A stretch of 48,804 nt of DNA from Thermoplasmata archaeon (GCA_023261755.1 JAGDXS010000016.1:1-48804), one strand, 5' to 3'. Counted from the first letter of the stretch, positions 1 to 9,590 are shown. Notes: a model not told the origin generated them from the letters alone. A program made the numbers and translations.

Positions 1-52
1 AGCGTGGGGGACTGTGGATCCCCAGATTCGGGTTCAAATCCCGGCCCTGGCA
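1..52 (+). tRNA. tRNA-His (GTG anticodon), 3' part only
   Basis: The window opens inside a tRNA gene at about tRNA position 21. The anticodon stem is GGGGA (7-11) pairing with TCCCC (19-23). The seven-base loop CTGTGGA puts anticodon GTG at 14-16, which reads histidine codons. The T arm (TCGGG-TTCAAAT-CCCGG) and the 3' acceptor strand CCCTGGC (45-51) follow. The discriminator is A at 52 and CCA is not encoded. A short T-rich run follows, then hisS. The 5' acceptor strand and D arm lie outside the window. A73 is unusual for an archaeal tRNA-His. Confidence 0.85.
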
Positions 53-77
53 TTTCTCTTAAAATGGAGGATATAAA

Positions 78-1451
78 ATGGTTAGAGAATCCAAAAAGTA
101 TGAAGAATTGAGAGGTTTCAGAACACTCTTTCCAGATGATTTATTAATTTACAAGTTCATTTCAGATAGTATTGAAGATGTTGTTAAAAAATGGGGATAT
201 TTGCCTATAGAGCCACCATCTTTAGAATATGGTGAAGTGCTCACAGCTAAGGGCGGCCTGAGCCCTGAACAGGCTAAGGAACTTTTTATCTTTAAGGACC
301 ATGATGATAGGTGGATAGGTCTAAGATTTGATCTCACTACACCAATTGCAAGGATTGTTGGCTATAATTATGAATCATTTGTTACAAAAATGCCCTTAAG
401 ATGGTACTATTTTTCAAAGATGTGGAGATACGAGAATGATCCTAAGAAGGGTAGATACAGGGAATTTTGGCAGTTTGGTATTGAGCTTATAGGATCATCA
501 TCACATCTTGCAGATGCAGAAACAATATCGATTGCAATTAAAAGTCTTTTATCCTTGGGATTCAAGCCAGAGCAAATAAAAATATTCATTTCTCACAGGG
601 AAATTCTTTGGGGAATTATTTCAAATTTTATTGAAGATCAAGAAAAGATATTGGAAATAATAAGGCTTATAGATAAAAAGGATAAAATGACCATGGAGGA
701 GATAATTTCAAAAATTAAAGAAATAGATGAAAATGAAGAATTAGAAAAAATCCTTAGTGAAATTCTTTCCCTGGAACCAATGGAATTTCAGAAATTATAT
801 GATAATTTTCTTGTTAAAATAAAAGATTTGAACGATAAAACTAAAAAAGCGGTGGAAAATCTTAATGATCTTTTCAATGATTTGAATATAATATTGAATG
901 AATATGAAATGTCCTTTGTTCTATTTGATATGAGCATTGCCAGGGGTTTTGATTATTATACAGGAATAATTTATGAAGTTTACATTTATAAAAATAATAA
1001 GAGAGATGGAGGAAGCATACTTGGTGGTGGAAGATACGACAGATTAATAGACCTTTATGGAGGTCTTAACACCCCTTCAATTGGTTTTGCTTTAGGTGTA
1101 GATAGATGCGTTGAATCCATGAAGGAACTTGGAATAAAAATTGAGAATTTGAAAAACAGGCCCGATGCTCATATAATTGTTGATATATCAATTAATGAAT
1201 ATCTTAAATCTGCTTTTAAAATATCTGAAATTTTAAGAAATGAAGGCATTGTCTGCACAATTACCCTAAACAAATATTCAAGCTGGAGAAAAATGCTAAA
1301 GAGCGAGCTTGAATATGCAGATGCTAATAAAATACCATATACAATTATCATCGATGATAGCATAAAGCAAGGGAAAGTGATTTACAAGGATATGAATAAA
1401 AGATCCCAGGAAACTATTTTCATAGAAAATATTAAAAACATATTTAATTAG
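78..1451 (+). CDS. hisS: Histidyl-tRNA synthetase
   Basis: Class II aminoacyl-tRNA synthetase that charges tRNA-His with histidine in the cytoplasm. The 457 residues show class II motif 1 near 45-55, motif 2 around 112-136 (FSKMWRYEN to RYREFWQFG), the histidine-specific signature RGFDYYTG at 289-296, GGGRYDRL near 316, and motif 3 GFALGVDR at 336-343. An anticodon-binding domain fills roughly 360-457. The start is set by a GGAGG ribosome site at 66-70, seven bases before ATG. The gene lies 25 bp downstream of tRNA-His, so enzyme and substrate are probably made from one transcript. Length and motifs are normal for the family. Confidence 0.97.
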   Translation: MVRESKKYEELRGFRTLFPDDLLIYKFISDSIEDVVKKWGYLPIEPPSLEYGEVLTAKGGLSPEQAKELFIFKDHDDRWIGLRFDLTTPIARIVGYNYESFVTKMPLRWYYFSKMWRYENDPKKGRYREFWQFGIELIGSSSHLADAETISIAIKSLLSLGFKPEQIKIFISHREILWGIISNFIEDQEKILEIIRLIDKKDKMTMEEIISKIKEIDENEELEKILSEILSLEPMEFQKLYDNFLVKIKDLNDKTKKAVENLNDLFNDLNIILNEYEMSFVLFDMSIARGFDYYTGIIYEVYIYKNNKRDGGSILGGGRYDRLIDLYGGLNTPSIGFALGVDRCVESMKELGIKIENLKNRPDAHIIVDISINEYLKSAFKISEILRNEGIVCTITLNKYSSWRKMLKSELEYADANKIPYTIIIDDSIKQGKVIYKDMNKRSQETIFIENIKNIFN

Positions 1452-1454
1452 AAG

Positions 1455-1528
1455 CGGGCTCGAGGGGATTTGAACCCCCGACCATTCGGTTAAGAGCCGA
1501 ACGCTCTACCGAGCTAAGCTACGAGCCC
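1455..1528 (-). tRNA. tRNA-Lys (CTT anticodon)
   Basis: A complete 74-nt cloverleaf on the minus strand: acceptor GGGCTCG/CGAGCCC, D arm, anticodon stem TTCGG/CCGAA with loop CTCTTAA (anticodon CTT, codon AAG), a five-base variable loop, T arm GGGGG-TTCAAAT-CCCCT, and discriminator G73. There is no intron and no encoded CCA. It lies four bases beyond the hisS stop codon in the opposite orientation, with its own promoter at 1551-1558. Confidence 0.97.
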
Positions 1529-1550
1529 TAATACTTGAATGTACAATACC

Positions 1551-1558
1551 TTTAAAAA
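1551..1558 (-). promoter_or_regulatory. TATA box for tRNA-Lys
   Basis: The minus strand reads TTTTTAAA, centred about 27 bp upstream of the tRNA-Lys 5' end (1528). This is the expected archaeal TATA spacing if the RNA starts near the mature 5' end. Inferred from spacing and composition only. Confidence 0.5.
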
Positions 1559-1575
1559 GATTTTCTTCTAAAAGA

Positions 1576-1583
1576 ATTAAATA
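1576..1583 (+). promoter_or_regulatory. TATA box for purB
   Basis: ATTAAATA lies 23-30 bp before the chosen purB ATG (1606), the spacing expected for a transcript that starts at or very near the start codon. A short GGAG at 1597-1600 could also serve as a ribosome site if transcription starts slightly upstream. Confidence 0.45.
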
Positions 1584-1605
1584 CCCTTATAATATTGGAG
1601 TATTG

Positions 1606-2940
1606 ATGATCTGTCCATTAGATTTCAGATACGGTAGAAATGTAGTAAAAAATATCTTTACAGAAGAGGAAAGATACAGAAAAATGGCAAAAGTGGAAGA
1701 GGCTTTGGCATATGCATATTTTAAAATAAATAAAATAAAAGAAGATGATTTTAAAAATATTAAGGATGCTTGTTTAAAATTAAATATAAATAGAGTAAAG
1801 GAAATTGAAAAGGAAACAAAGCATGATGTAATGGCAATGGTAAGGGCAATCACTGAATTAGCAGGTGAAAGTGGTAAGTATGTTCATTTGGGTGCAACAT
1901 CCAATGATATAGTGGATACTGCAGTTTCACTGCAGCTTAAGGATTTTTATAGCATACTTGAAGAAGATATTACAAAATTAAAAATAGAATTAAAAAATCT
2001 TGCTTTAAAATACAAGGATACTATAATGCTAGGAAGAACACATGGACAGCATGCCTTGCCAATAACATTTGGATTAAAGATGGCGGTTTATCTTGCTGAA
2101 GTTAACAGGCACCATGAAAGAATAAAAGAATCCAGAAAGAGAGTACTTGTTGGCAAAATGATGGGTGCTGTGGGAACAGGCGCAGGTTTTTCTGGAAAAG
2201 CATTAGAAATAGAAAAATATACCATGGAATATCTTGGATTGGGAATAGAGGAGGGGCCAACTCAGATTATAGGTAGGGATAGGTATATTGAATATATGAG
2301 CATAATTTCTAATTTGGCAACAACATTAGAAAAAATTGCAACAGAGATAAGAAACCTTCAAAGACCGGAAATTAATGAAGTAAGTGAATATTTTGATATT
2401 GAAAAGCAGGTTGGATCAAGCACAATGGCACATAAAATGAATCCTATCACATCAGAAAATATATGCAGTCTTTCAAGAATAATAAGATCTTTTATTATTC
2501 CTACATACGAGAATAACATACTCTGGCACGAAAGGGATTTGACAAACAGTGCAGGTGAAAGGTTCACGATTCCACACGCTTCAGTATTAATAGATGATAT
2601 AATGAATAAAATGGTATGGGTATTAAGCACATTAAAAGTAAATGAAAAAATTATGGAAAAGAATTTAGAGAGCGTAAAATACTTTATAATGGATGAGAGA
2701 ATTATTTTAAAGTTAGTGGAAAAGGGCTTGGGAAGACAGGAGGCTCATGAATTGGTAAGGAAATATGCTATAAAATCCCAAACTGAAGGATTGGATTTTA
2801 AAAATATATTCCTTAGTGATGAGAAAATAAATAAATTAATTGATGCAAAGGAACTTGACGAAATTGTTGATCCCAAAAAATATTTAGGCGAATACGACAA
2901 GATCATTGATAGAATAATAGAATCATCTTTTAAAAAATAA
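1606..2940 (+). CDS. purB: Adenylosuccinate lyase
   Basis: Fumarase/aspartase superfamily enzyme that releases fumarate from SAICAR and from adenylosuccinate in purine and AMP synthesis. The roughly 444-residue protein has the flexible catalytic-loop signature GSSTMAHKMNP near residues 269-279. It also has the family's TSNDIVDTA and GRTHGQHALP segments in its first half. ATG at 1606 is preferred over the TTG one codon earlier: GGAG at 1597-1600 and a TATA-like box at 1576-1583 are correctly spaced for it. It diverges from tRNA-Lys and converges on tfb. Another purine gene, purF, lies 14 kb away, so the pathway is not clustered. Confidence 0.96.
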   Translation: MICPLDFRYGRNVVKNIFTEEERYRKMAKVEEALAYAYFKINKIKEDDFKNIKDACLKLNINRVKEIEKETKHDVMAMVRAITELAGESGKYVHLGATSNDIVDTAVSLQLKDFYSILEEDITKLKIELKNLALKYKDTIMLGRTHGQHALPITFGLKMAVYLAEVNRHHERIKESRKRVLVGKMMGAVGTGAGFSGKALEIEKYTMEYLGLGIEEGPTQIIGRDRYIEYMSIISNLATTLEKIATEIRNLQRPEINEVSEYFDIEKQVGSSTMAHKMNPITSENICSLSRIIRSFIIPTYENNILWHERDLTNSAGERFTIPHASVLIDDIMNKMVWVLSTLKVNEKIMEKNLESVKYFIMDERIILKLVEKGLGRQEAHELVRKYAIKSQTEGLDFKNIFLSDEKINKLIDAKELDEIVDPKKYLGEYDKIIDRIIESSFKK

Positions 2941-2945
2941 AAAAT

Positions 2946-3893
2946 TTATATTTCCACTGTAAGGCCCAGTTTATCTGTTATTTCTTTATATCTGTTCCTT
3001 ATTGTTACTTCTGTGACTCCAGAAACCTCTGCAACTTCCCTCTGTGTTCTTCTTTCACCATTCATTACGGCAGCAATGTAAATTGCAGCAGCTGCAACAC
3101 CTGTGGGCCCCCTTCCAGATGTGAGGCCTCTTTCTTCTGCTTCCTTTAGAATTTCAAGTGCTTTTTTCTTCACTTCACCTGAAAGGTTAAGTTTTGAACA
3201 AAATCTGTCAAGATAGTCCTCTGGCTTAGAAGGAAACAAATTTAATTTTAACGTCCTGCTCATGATCCTGAATGTTCTACCAATATCTTTTTTCTTTATT
3301 CTTGTTACTGCAGCTATTTCTTCAAGAGTTCTCGGTATATTTAACATCCTGCATGCTGCATAAATGGATGCTGCAACAACGCCTTCAATAGATCTGCCCC
3401 TTATCATGTTTTCTTTGACAGCTTTTCTGTAAATTACTGCAGCAGTTTCCCTAATATCCTTGGGAATGTTTAAATTCGAAGCCATCCTTTCCATTTCCTG
3501 CAGGGCCTGAGAAAGGTTCCTTTCTGCCGCATTTGAAACTTTAATCCTTCTCTGCCATTTTCTCAATCTGTATAATTGAGCTCTATTCCTTGTTGGAATA
3601 TTTTTTCCATATGAATCCTTGTTCTTCCACGATATTTCAGTACTTAGACCCTTATCATGAATTGTATAAGTCATTGGAGCTCCAGTTCTAGCCCTTTCTT
3701 CCTTCTGCTCAGCATCAAATGCGCGCCAATCAGGTCCTTGATCTATGTAACTTTCATCAATAACAAGACCGCAATCTTGACAGATTAATTCTCCTCTATC
3801 ATAATCCCTAACAAGGTGTGTTGAGCCACATTCTGGACATTTTTCAATTTCATCTATCCAAGCCTTTTTATCTTTTTTCTTATCATCTACCAT
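2946..3893 (-). CDS. tfb: Transcription initiation factor B (TFB)
   Basis: Archaeal homologue of TFIIB. It binds TBP-TATA-DNA and recruits RNA polymerase. The 315-residue protein starts with a zinc ribbon (Cys19, Cys22, Cys38, Cys41), then the B-reader segment (DWRAFDAEQ) and linker, and two cyclin-like repeats. The second repeat ends in a helix-turn-helix-like segment ([20 protein letters not shown]) that normally reads the BRE. ATG at 3893 is chosen because GAGGTG (3901-3906 on the minus strand) sits seven bases upstream. A GTG nine codons earlier lacks such a site. The start overlaps the end of gar1 by 11 bp, so the two are co-transcribed, a linkage common in archaea. Confidence 0.96.
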   Translation of the reverse strand: MVDDKKKDKKAWIDEIEKCPECGSTHLVRDYDRGELICQDCGLVIDESYIDQGPDWRAFDAEQKEERARTGAPMTYTIHDKGLSTEISWKNKDSYGKNIPTRNRAQLYRLRKWQRRIKVSNAAERNLSQALQEMERMASNLNIPKDIRETAAVIYRKAVKENMIRGRSIEGVVAASIYAACRMLNIPRTLEEIAAVTRIKKKDIGRTFRIMSRTLKLNLFPSKPEDYLDRFCSKLNLSGEVKKKALEILKEAEERGLTSGRGPTGVAAAAIYIAAVMNGERRTQREVAEVSGVTEVTIRNRYKEITDKLGLTVEI

Positions 3894-4113
3894 ATTTTTC
3901 ACCTCTAAACAGATAACCACTAATCTTTCTTTCCCTGTCCAATTTTACTCTAAAGTACGGTGCATTTACTGGCCCAAAAATAGAAGATATTTTGCCAACA
4001 TAATTACCCTGTGAATCAAAAACCTCTTCACCAACCCTTGGAGGTTGTAAAGATTTTGCAATTAAGGTATTTTTTCTGATATTTATGATGATCCCTAATT
4101 TTTTAAGATCCAT
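3883..4113 (-). CDS. gar1: H/ACA RNP subunit Gar1
   Basis: Small six-stranded beta-barrel protein of the H/ACA pseudouridylation complex, where it binds Cbf5 and controls substrate loading and release. The 76-residue product contains the Gar1 pattern: a VGEEVFD segment, [16 protein letters not shown], and a basic C-terminus ([10 protein letters not shown]). Its enzyme partner Cbf5 is at 18.9-19.8 kb. ATG at 4113 is used. A GTG at 4119 is equally possible, because the TATA box (4141-4148) predicts transcription starting near 4119-4121. The gene overlaps tfb by 11 bp. Confidence 0.88.
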   Translation of the reverse strand: MDLKKLGIIINIRKNTLIAKSLQPPRVGEEVFDSQGNYVGKISSIFGPVNAPYFRVKLDRERKISGYLFRGEKYGR

Positions 4114-4140
4114 TTTCACATTAATGATAATATTATATTA

Positions 4141-4148
4141 TATTTAAA
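4141..4148 (-). promoter_or_regulatory. TATA box for gar1-tfb
   Basis: The minus strand reads TTTAAATA preceded by ACC, a good match to archaeal BRE-TATA. It is centred about 26 bp before the GTG/ATG start region of gar1, which predicts a leaderless or six-base-leader mRNA. Confidence 0.6.
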
Positions 4149-4241
4149 GGTTTCGAAAATCTATTATTATTAATTCAAAAAAGTTCACCAAAAAGTTAAA
4201 TTAATCAATTTTCTTTAAGCATTAAACAGGGATGGTGTTTC

Positions 4242-6914
4242 ATGACATTTGAAAACATAAAAGAGAGCATCAAAATTGGAAAAAAGAACTATGATATTTA
4301 TAGAATTAGCAAATTGAAGGAATATGGTTATGATATTGAATCTTTACCATATTCATTAAAAATAATCCTTGAAAATGTAATAAGAAGGTATGATGAAAAT
4401 ATTGTCAAAAAAGAGCATATAGAAAATATAATTAAAAGAAAGGATTCAGAAATTCCATTTTTCCCTGAAAGAATCATTCTTCAGGATTATACGGGCATTC
4501 CAGTGGTACTGGATTTAATTGCAATGAGGAATGCATTGCAGAGAATAAGCAAAGATCCTGAAATGGTTAATCCTGTAATACCTGTTGAACTAGTCATAGA
4601 TCATTCTGTCCAAGTGGACAAGTTTGGAACTGTTTATTCAATGAATGAGAACATGAAACTAGAATTTGAAAGGAACAGTGAAAGATATGCTGTTCTAAAG
4701 TGGGCAACAAAGAACTTTAAGAATTTTAGAGTAGTTCCACCTGGAAATGGTATAATTCATCAGGTGAATACAGAATATCTTTCATCCGTTGTAATGGAAA
4801 AGGATGGTATATTATTCCCTGAAACTTTGCTTGGAACGGATTCACACACAACAATGATAAATGGTCTAGGTGTAGTTGGCTGGGGTGTTGGCGGTCTCGA
4901 GGCAGAATCTGTTATTGTGGGAGAACCAACATACATAAGCGTCCCTCAGGTTGTTGGAGTAAAATTAATAGGTAAGCCAGGTCCAGGGATTACTTCAACA
5001 GATATCGTTTTAAGTATAACACAGATGCTTAGAGAAAAGAAAGTGGTAGGTAAATTTGTGGAGTTCTTCGGTCCCGGACTTAAAAGCCTTTCTCTTCAGG
5101 ATAGATCAACAATTGCTAACATGGCACCAGAATATGGTGCCACAATGGGTTATTTCCCTGTTGACGAAACAACATTAAAATATCTTGAATTGACAGGTAG
5201 GGATAAAAATAAAATAAAGATAGTGGAAAAGTATCTTAAAGAGGAGGGCCTATTTTATAATGAAAACTCCAAAATAAATTACAATGAGATTATAGAATTT
5301 GATTTATCAAATGTGGAACCAAGTATTGCAGGGCCTAAGAATCCTGATGAAAGGATTCCATTAAGTAAAGCAAAGGAAACTCTCCATAAAATTGTTAAGG
5401 ATTTGAATATGGAAAATAGAGAAAAATCGATCATAAAAATCAAGGATAATGATGTTGAATTTGGTAATTTTTCAGTTGTAATTGCAGCAATCACTAGCTG
5501 TACAAATACTTCAAATCCTTATGTTCTCATAGGTGCAGGCTTAATAGCAAAAAAGGCCGTTGAACTTGGTTTGAAGGTCAAGCCCTATGTTAAAACAAGC
5601 TTAGCTCCTGGTTCTGTTGTAGTAAGCGAATATTTAAAAAATGCAAATCTTTTACCATATTTGGAGGCATTAGGTTTCCACATAGTTGGTTATGGATGCA
5701 CCACCTGCATAGGGAACAGCGGGCCTTTGATACCTGAGGTAGAGAAGGCAATAAAAGATCATGATTATTATACAGCAGCAATACTTAGCGGAAATAGAAA
5801 CTTTGAGGGTAGGATAAATCCATTTGTTAAAGGTGCATTCATTGGTTCACCAATGCTCGTTGTAGCATATGCAATAGCGGGAAGGATTGATATAGATTTC
5901 AATTCTGAGCCTATAGCTATAGATCCAAATGGAAACCCTGTTTTCCTGAAGGATATATGGCCTGATGATCATGAAATAAGAAATCTTATTGAATCATCCA
6001 TGAATCCAGAACTTTACAGGGAAAAATATTCAAAAGTTTTTGAAGGAAATGATCTATGGCAGAACTTGGAAATACCAAGCGGAAAGATGTACACATTTGA
6101 TGAAAAATCAACATACATTAAGGAACCGCCTTGGTTTGAAAATTTTTCACTTAATGTAAATGGTATTGATGATATAACAAATGCGAGGGTTCTTGCAATA
6201 TTTGGAGATAATATTACCACTGACCATATTTCACCTGCGGGAGTAATTTTGCCAGATATTTCTGTTCTAAAGAATGTGGATCTTAACAGGCCTGAAACAT
6301 ATAGGATGATTCCACCTGCTGCAATTTACTTGTTAAAGAAAGGTGTAAAGCCAGAGGATTTTAACACATATGGATCAAGAAGAGGTAACCATGAGGTGAT
6401 GGTAAGGGGTGGATTTGCAAATGTTAAAATTAAGAATAAAATGGTGGATGTTCTGGGTGGATTTACAAAATATTATCCTCCAGGAGAATTGATGTCCATA
6501 TTTGATGCATCAATGAAATATCAGAGCGCTAATGTTCCTCTCGTGATATTTGCTGGGAAAAGGTACGGTCAGGGAAGCAGTAGGGATTGGGCCGCAAAGG
6601 CAACAGCACTTCTAGGTGTTAAGGCAGTAATTGCAGAGAATTTTGAGAGAATACATAGGAGCAACCTCATTGACATGGGTGTAATTCCAATACAGATAGA
6701 TTTCCCTGTTGATTCATTGAATTTGAAAGGTGATGAGATCATTGACATAATTGGATTAAAGGATCTGGCACCAAATAAAAAGGTAAGGATCATTGTAAAC
6801 AAGGGAAAGGAATTTGAAGCCACATTAAGGTTAGATACGCATTCCGAAATAGAATATATCCTTCATGGAGGTATCTTGAATTACACATTAAGAAAAATGT
6901 CGACAAAACCATAA
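4242..6914 (+). CDS. acnA: Aconitate hydratase (AcnA/IRP type)
   Basis: [4Fe-4S] hydro-lyase interconverting citrate and isocitrate in the TCA cycle. At 890 residues it matches the long AcnA/IRP1 class. The three cluster ligands are Cys420 (TSCTNTSNP), Cys486 and Cys489 (GCTTCIGNSGP), with the 66- and 3-residue spacing of that class. The swivel domain includes YGSRRGNHEVM and GKRYGQGSSRDWAAK, which hold substrate-binding arginines and serine. GGTG (4234-4237) precedes the ATG by four bases. Because prpD and prpB lie in this window, the enzyme might also act on 2-methylaconitate, as some AcnA/AcnD relatives do. That is inference. Confidence 0.96.
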   Translation: MTFENIKESIKIGKKNYDIYRISKLKEYGYDIESLPYSLKIILENVIRRYDENIVKKEHIENIIKRKDSEIPFFPERIILQDYTGIPVVLDLIAMRNALQRISKDPEMVNPVIPVELVIDHSVQVDKFGTVYSMNENMKLEFERNSERYAVLKWATKNFKNFRVVPPGNGIIHQVNTEYLSSVVMEKDGILFPETLLGTDSHTTMINGLGVVGWGVGGLEAESVIVGEPTYISVPQVVGVKLIGKPGPGITSTDIVLSITQMLREKKVVGKFVEFFGPGLKSLSLQDRSTIANMAPEYGATMGYFPVDETTLKYLELTGRDKNKIKIVEKYLKEEGLFYNENSKINYNEIIEFDLSNVEPSIAGPKNPDERIPLSKAKETLHKIVKDLNMENREKSIIKIKDNDVEFGNFSVVIAAITSCTNTSNPYVLIGAGLIAKKAVELGLKVKPYVKTSLAPGSVVVSEYLKNANLLPYLEALGFHIVGYGCTTCIGNSGPLIPEVEKAIKDHDYYTAAILSGNRNFEGRINPFVKGAFIGSPMLVVAYAIAGRIDIDFNSEPIAIDPNGNPVFLKDIWPDDHEIRNLIESSMNPELYREKYSKVFEGNDLWQNLEIPSGKMYTFDEKSTYIKEPPWFENFSLNVNGIDDITNARVLAIFGDNITTDHISPAGVILPDISVLKNVDLNRPETYRMIPPAAIYLLKKGVKPEDFNTYGSRRGNHEVMVRGGFANVKIKNKMVDVLGGFTKYYPPGELMSIFDASMKYQSANVPLVIFAGKRYGQGSSRDWAAKATALLGVKAVIAENFERIHRSNLIDMGVIPIQIDFPVDSLNLKGDEIIDIIGLKDLAPNKKVRIIVNKGKEFEATLRLDTHSEIEYILHGGILNYTLRKMSTKP

Positions 6915-6930
6915 ATTTTTTTCAAGAATT

Positions 6931-6938
6931 TTTAAATA
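6931..6938 (+). promoter_or_regulatory. TATA box for the P-loop/TPR protein
   Basis: TTTAAATA is centred about 29 bp before the ATG at 6964, in the 49-bp gap after acnA. The spacing predicts a leaderless mRNA independent of acnA. Confidence 0.6.
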
Positions 6939-6963
6939 ATATGATTGTAATTTACCTACTGTA

Positions 6964-9537
6964 ATGGAAAGAAATGAGATGAAGATACTCGAAACATTGT
7001 TCGATTCTTTGGACAATGGTATGAAAGTAGCGTTTATAGAGGGAGAAGAAGGGGTTGGAAAAACAGATTTTATACAAAAATTTTGTAGCAAAGTTTCAGA
7101 GGAATCCATCTGCACATATTCAAGCATAAAAGAGTTAAGGGATGATTTTCTTTATCAGCTAACAAACGATTTCATAAATAATATTAAGAAGAAGTTTCAG
7201 CCAGGAAGGCTAAGCATGATAGAATCACTAGGTAAAAATGTAAATGAGAATGAAAAATTTCTATTCTTTCTGAGTTTAATTTCATCTTTAACTAAAACTG
7301 TAATAATATTGGATGATATAGAATATGGTTCTGCATCATTGTTCAACATAATCATGTACATCTTAAAAAATCATCAGGATAAGAAAATTTTATTAGTTTT
7401 AACTTACAATCCATTAAGAGAAAATCCAAGTTTTAAAGAATTTTTATTGAGAATTGAGGAAATACCTGGTAAAATAATAAAAAAGTTTAGGCTTGAAAAT
7501 TTCAACCTTAATGATGTAATTAATTTAATCGCAGACATGAATTATCAATTGCCAAAATATGTTATTGAAAAAATTTATGAATCTTCCAAAGGAAATTCAA
7601 AAAAAATCGTGCAAGTTTTAGAGTATTTGAAGATGAGCGGTCTTATAGATGAAAATAATTATTGGGTAGGATCTTTTGAGGAAATACCTAAAATAGAGCT
7701 TCCATCAATTAGGTCATATTTTTATTCTGTATACAATAAATTGAATGATGATGAAAAAAGGGTCCTTACTTCATGTTCAATAATAGGGCAAACATTTTCC
7801 ATAGAAGAATTAATGGCTTTGGAAAATTTATCACAAAATGATTTGTATGCTATCTTAGACAAGTTCATACAAATTCATATATTGGAAGAATATGAAAATA
7901 ATTTTAAGTTCAAGGAAATAGAATACAGGGAAATCATTTATAATGAAGAGATATCCAATATAAGGAGAAGATTTTTGCACAGGAAGCTTGCCGAGTATTA
8001 TGAAAGTAAGAATGAAGATCCATACAAAATAGGAATGAACTATTTCTTGGCGGGAGAGGCTGAAAAGGCCATAAAATATTTGGAAATCGCAGGAATGAAA
8101 TTTTATGATAAATGTAGATACAAGGAAGCTCTTGACATTTTTCTTAAAATATACGATATTGGAAAGAAAGAAAATTATGATCTAATAATTGGTGACTGTT
8201 ATTTCAGGCTTGGGAATTTCAAAAATGCGAGGAATTATTATGAAAAAGCATTAGAAAAAAATAACATTGATGCAAAATTGAGATTGGCAGAGCTAGAATA
8301 TACGTTAGGAAATATAAATGAAGCTGATAATCTTTTAAATGATATTAAAAATGCAAATTTAAATGATGAACAAATTTTCTATTTAAATTATCTTAAAGGA
8401 TCAAATTTGGCAAGGAAATTTCTTCTGAAAGAATCACTTGATTATTATAATGAAGCACTAAAAACTGCACAGAAACTAAATAGAATTAATTATTTAGCAT
8501 TAATATACAAACAGATTGGCATTTCATACTTTTATAATGGTGATTTTGAAAAGGCTGAAAATCTATTTAAAAAAAGCCTTGAATATTATGATCAAATTTC
8601 AGACTATGAAGGTATGGCAAGGATTTACAATAATCTGGCTCTCATTGAAGCTGGAAGGGATTTTGGAAAAACACTTGATTATTATGAACTTTCTTTAAGC
8701 TATGCAAATTTATCAGGCAATATATATTTATTGATAATATTACAGTATAATATGGCGCAGATTAATTTTTGGAATAGCAAAATTGACGAGGCCGAAAGGG
8801 GTATAAAAATTGCAAAGAACCTTTCTGAATTAATAAATGAAGTAGATGTAAGACATTCAATTCTGTCATTTTTAAGCGATGTGGAAAAGATAAAGGGTAA
8901 TTTTACAAATTCCATTGAATATATAGATAGAGCTATTTCATTATCATCAAGGATAGGGTCCGATTTCTATACCTTTTCTTATATGCTAAAAAAATATGAA
9001 TTATATTCAATAATTGGAAAAAATGTAAGTAATGAGGAAATAGAAAATGTTATAGAGAGTATTAAAAAAATAAATCCTGAGGTATACGAACCATACGCAT
9101 TTGCAGCTTTGGGTAAAATAAACATTTACAATGGTAATTTTAAGGATGCATCTAAATATTTTGTAAACGTTTACGATAAGGCAATCAAACTTATTTCATT
9201 TTCAGATTATGTTGACATGATAGGAAATATACCATATATATTTGCATTGGAAAAAGATTTGGAAAATTTTAAAAAATACCTAAATGAATTAATTTCATTG
9301 TCAAAGAGATTGAATGGTGATATTTTGCATATAAAAATTTATACGCCATCGATTGATAAAAATGAGTTTAACAAACAAGAAAAATTCTTTCAGGAAAATA
9401 ATTTAAAATTCCTGCTCTTGAAAATGTATATATGCTATTACATATTCAATGGAGATGAAAATATCAAAAATAAAATTATTGAACTTTCAAATGAACTTAA
9501 TATTAGAAAGGATTTTATCACTAATTTATTAAAATGA
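6964..9537 (+). CDS. Large P-loop ATPase with C-terminal TPR-like repeats (STAND-like)
   Basis: An 857-residue protein without a specific assigned function. Residues 1 to about 240 form a P-loop NTPase: Walker A GEEGVGKT at 27-34, Walker B VIILDD at 113-118, and a sensor-like segment LLVLTYNP. A winged-helix-like region follows (about 240-330). From roughly 340 to 830 there are repeated helical pairs with TPR spacing and composition (A-Y-F-G and NLALIEAG patterns). This is the layout of STAND ATPases such as MalT/AfsR relatives, but no obvious terminal DNA-binding or enzymatic effector domain is visible. It is transcribed alone from its own TATA box. It could be a sensor-regulator, a scaffold or a defence-type switch. 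The function is unknown. Confidence 0.75.
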   Translation: MERNEMKILETLFDSLDNGMKVAFIEGEEGVGKTDFIQKFCSKVSEESICTYSSIKELRDDFLYQLTNDFINNIKKKFQPGRLSMIESLGKNVNENEKFLFFLSLISSLTKTVIILDDIEYGSASLFNIIMYILKNHQDKKILLVLTYNPLRENPSFKEFLLRIEEIPGKIIKKFRLENFNLNDVINLIADMNYQLPKYVIEKIYESSKGNSKKIVQVLEYLKMSGLIDENNYWVGSFEEIPKIELPSIRSYFYSVYNKLNDDEKRVLTSCSIIGQTFSIEELMALENLSQNDLYAILDKFIQIHILEEYENNFKFKEIEYREIIYNEEISNIRRRFLHRKLAEYYESKNEDPYKIGMNYFLAGEAEKAIKYLEIAGMKFYDKCRYKEALDIFLKIYDIGKKENYDLIIGDCYFRLGNFKNARNYYEKALEKNNIDAKLRLAELEYTLGNINEADNLLNDIKNANLNDEQIFYLNYLKGSNLARKFLLKESLDYYNEALKTAQKLNRINYLALIYKQIGISYFYNGDFEKAENLFKKSLEYYDQISDYEGMARIYNNLALIEAGRDFGKTLDYYELSLSYANLSGNIYLLIILQYNMAQINFWNSKIDEAERGIKIAKNLSELINEVDVRHSILSFLSDVEKIKGNFTNSIEYIDRAISLSSRIGSDFYTFSYMLKKYELYSIIGKNVSNEEIENVIESIKKINPEVYEPYAFAALGKINIYNGNFKDASKYFVNVYDKAIKLISFSDYVDMIGNIPYIFALEKDLENFKKYLNELISLSKRLNGDILHIKIYTPSIDKNEFNKQEKFFQENNLKFLLLKMYICYYIFNGDENIKNKIIELSNELNIRKDFITNLLK

Positions 9538-9590
9538 ATATATTTTTTAAGAATTAAAAAATTTAATATTCTATATCAATATACCCCTTT

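Noticed and set aside
1603-1605. TTG as purB start
   Set aside because: The ATG one codon later has correct spacing to GGAG and to the TATA box; TTG adds a single residue only.
8400-9300. DNA-level tandem repeat in the TPR-encoding region
   Set aside because: The repeats are visible only at the protein pattern level; no nucleotide repeat units were found.
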